The notes below the pieces were generated by a model. The model made no database searches. It saw only the letters and a list, made by a program, of their open reading frames with translations, and was not told where the DNA came from. 64,000 bases of DNA from Candidatus Rifleibacteriota bacterium. Lineage in GTDB: Bacteria; Muiribacteriota; Ozemobacteria; Ozemobacterales; Ozemobacteraceae. Positions 62,658 to 64,000 of the stretch are shown here, piece by piece. The stretch spans positions 62,001 through 126,000 of the forward strand of contig JAHISQ010000031.1 of assembly GCA_018818125.1 (NCBI GenBank), in the 5' to 3' direction. Position numbers and translations under genes: made by a program. The first letter of the stretch is position 1; each line of letters begins with the position of its first letter.

Positions 62658-63155
62658 ATGAAAATCAATGCTGATGAACTTATGGAACTAGCCATACAGA
62701 TAGAAAGGAATGGCAAGGAGTATTTTGCTGCCATGGCCGAAAGATCTGAGAATCCGAAAGTTAAACAGGTTTTTACTCTTCTGGTCCGCGAAGAACAGAG
62801 CCATCTCGAAAATTTTGTAAAAATTCGAGAACGCCTGGCAGAGAAGCTTCAGGACGATTTCCAGATTGCAGACGAATATAACACACCTGAAATGAGCGCC
62901 TATATTCAGGCAATGTCAGATGGAAAGGTCTTCCCAAACCTGTGTTCTCATGATGAACTTGTCGCTGAGATCAGGGGTGACGAGCAGGCAATTTATCATG
63001 CCATCAGCTTTGAGAAGGACACAATACTGTTTTTTGGCGATATCCTGGGAATTCTGGGCTCAGAAGACGAAAATAGAACACTGATCGAAGAGCTGATCAG
63101 GCAGGAAAAAATACATATCGCAAGGCTTTATACACTGCTTGGAAGCCTGAAATAA
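62658..63155 (+). CDS. Ferritin-like diiron (rubrerythrin-type) protein
   Basis: The 165-residue all-helical protein has the four-helix ferritin-like pattern: E in AIQIERNGKEYF (helix 1), REEQSHLENF (helix 2, E..H), a long loop, SFEKDTILFF (helix 3) and RQEKIHIARLY (helix 4, E..H). No rubredoxin tail is present. Such proteins handle iron or peroxide; the exact role is not clear. It lies 27 bp after cheB. Confidence 0.82.
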   Translation: MKINADELMELAIQIERNGKEYFAAMAERSENPKVKQVFTLLVREEQSHLENFVKIRERLAEKLQDDFQIADEYNTPEMSAYIQAMSDGKVFPNLCSHDELVAEIRGDEQAIYHAISFEKDTILFFGDILGILGSEDENRTLIEELIRQEKIHIARLYTLLGSLK

Positions 63156-63162
63156 TGCAGTA

Positions 63163-64000
63163 ATGTCATCAACAGAGAAGAGAAAACCTGCGAAAATACG
63201 CGGTGTAAGATTACCGCATGGAGCAGAACGACTGCTTTCATTGTTGCTCGTGGTTTTTGATGCTCTGTTAATGAATGCCGTGTTTTTTGGCGTCTTCACT
63301 GTCTGGTTTGGTGGACTTAAACATGCCGACACCTACCTCAACGCCTACATGCAGATTCGCTGGTGGCTGCTGGGGCTGTATTGTTCATTTGGACTTCTGG
63401 CTGGAATTTTTAACATAAGAAATCTCAGCTCAGCCTCAGATATTTTTTCGCACACATCAAATGCCCTGCTGGGAACTTTTATAAGCTTTAATCTACTTGC
63501 CTTCTTCTCGCGACAAATGGCAAGCTTGGCATACAATTTCCCCAGACCGGTTTTTTTGCTGGCAACGGCTTTCTGCGTGCTGACAGCAGTGGTGTTGCGC
63601 GCAATAGTCGCCACACTGTTCCGGCCTCATCCGCTGATCAGGCGAGCGATAATTATTGGCGACGAAGCAGAAGCCAGACGTATTATTAAACACTTTCATC
63701 GTCGCGGTGGCGTACGTTTTCGCATAGTGCATACCATGAAACCGGAGCAACTCGAAGAACTGGCTTCCGAAGTGATTTTTCGCCATGCCCATGAGGTTTT
63801 TGTAACCGATCCATCAATCAATCTTGATCAATTCTGGGCTCAGATCTTCTACAACCGCAAGGAAGAACCCCACGAATTTAAAGTCAGAATTGCTGCCGAC
63901 TATCGCAAGACATCGGGCACAGTAGCTCTGCAGAGCATCGAAGATTTTCCGCTCATAACCTTGAATTCTCACCCACTCACACAACTGCAGCGCCTCTGCA
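63163..64000 (+). CDS. Polyprenyl glycosylphosphotransferase, N-terminal part (runs off window)
   Basis: A frame from ATG 63163 is open to the right edge (279 codons). It starts with a charged tail, then about five hydrophobic helices (LLSLLLVVFDALLMNAVFFG, then WWLLGLYCSFGLLAGIF, LLGTFISFNLLAFFS, PVFLLATAFCVLTAVVL), then a Rossmann-like half with RRAIIIGDEAEARRIIKHF. The segment ends DFPLITLNSHPL, equal to the L..ID..P.I.L...P motif before the catalytic domain in WbaP/CpsE-type undecaprenyl-phosphate sugar transferases. The catalytic part is beyond the window. Confidence 0.82.
   Translation, partial: MSSTEKRKPAKIRGVRLPHGAERLLSLLLVVFDALLMNAVFFGVFTVWFGGLKHADTYLNAYMQIRWWLLGLYCSFGLLAGIFNIRNLSSASDIFSHTSNALLGTFISFNLLAFFSRQMASLAYNFPRPVFLLATAFCVLTAVVLRAIVATLFRPHPLIRRAIIIGDEAEARRIIKHFHRRGGVRFRIVHTMKPEQLEELASEVIFRHAHEVFVTDPSINLDQFWAQIFYNRKEEPHEFKVRIAADYRKTSGTVALQSIEDFPLITLNSHPLTQLQRLC

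Overview
This window reads as a chromosomal segment from a diderm (Gram-negative-type) heterotroph. It encodes outer-membrane-type proteins (a YjbH-like beta-barrel, an orphan STN-domain protein), a lipoprotein with a clear lipobox, peptidoglycan synthesis and division genes, and a CheR/CheB pair. Base composition looks roughly balanced by eye. Several genes start with TTG or GTG behind a good Shine-Dalgarno. I cannot name the species. The mix of large von Willebrand (vWA) proteins, tandem B12-type radical SAM enzymes, a bacterial GH3 enzyme and a reduced dcw cluster would fit an uncultured deep-branching phylum such as Riflebacteria, but that is only an inference.

Layout. 1-2.6 kb: end of nadC, nadB (NAD synthesis) and a small unknown gene. 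2.7-7.4 kb: hflX, then on the minus strand a GH3-family enzyme with a GNAT-like partner, the remnant of a second GNAT-like gene, and purU. 7.4-8.6 kb: a scarred gene-poor stretch with a tRNA 3'-half remnant, broken reading frames and one small membrane protein. 8.6-11.7 kb: three exported or membrane proteins of unknown role. 11.8-18.4 kb: a tight five-gene minus-strand operon of four B12-type radical SAM enzymes and one double-GNAT protein, with a good promoter at 18432-18460. 18.5-30.9 kb: a methyltransferase, a giant exported protein with two vWA domains, a nitroreductase, a YfbK-like vWA protein and several small exported proteins. 31-37.5 kb: two coupled membrane class III nucleotide cyclases and a DMT transporter. 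37.6-43.5 kb: a large exported unknown protein, a YbhN-like membrane protein, and larB-larC (nickel-pincer cofactor). 43.5-50.7 kb: murD-ftsW-murG-ftsQ-ftsA-ftsZ. 50.7-57.7 kb: a radical SAM protein, a BMP-family lipoprotein, murI, a zinc-ribbon/membrane/beta-propeller protein, a Cys-rich small protein and a beta-barrel. 57.8-64 kb: nnr, a WalJ-like hydrolase, rlmH, cheR, cheB, a ferritin-like protein and the start of a polyprenyl glycosylphosphotransferase that runs off the window.

How the parts fit. The most striking signal is the cyclase pair at 31.9-37.5 kb. One protein keeps both metal-binding Asp residues but has lost the transition-state Asn/Arg; the other keeps Asn/Arg but has lost one metal Asp. 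Together they would make a single complete active site, as in the C1/C2 halves of animal adenylyl cyclase. The genes overlap by 4 bp, which suits obligate pairing. The second notable block is the four-paralogue B12-radical SAM operon with its GNAT-like protein. A decayed piece of a GNAT relative lies beside the GH3 gene about 8 kb away, suggesting that the two loci share a gene family and perhaps a pathway. The division cluster lacks murC and murB at their usual place. The lar genes have no larE or larA in the window.
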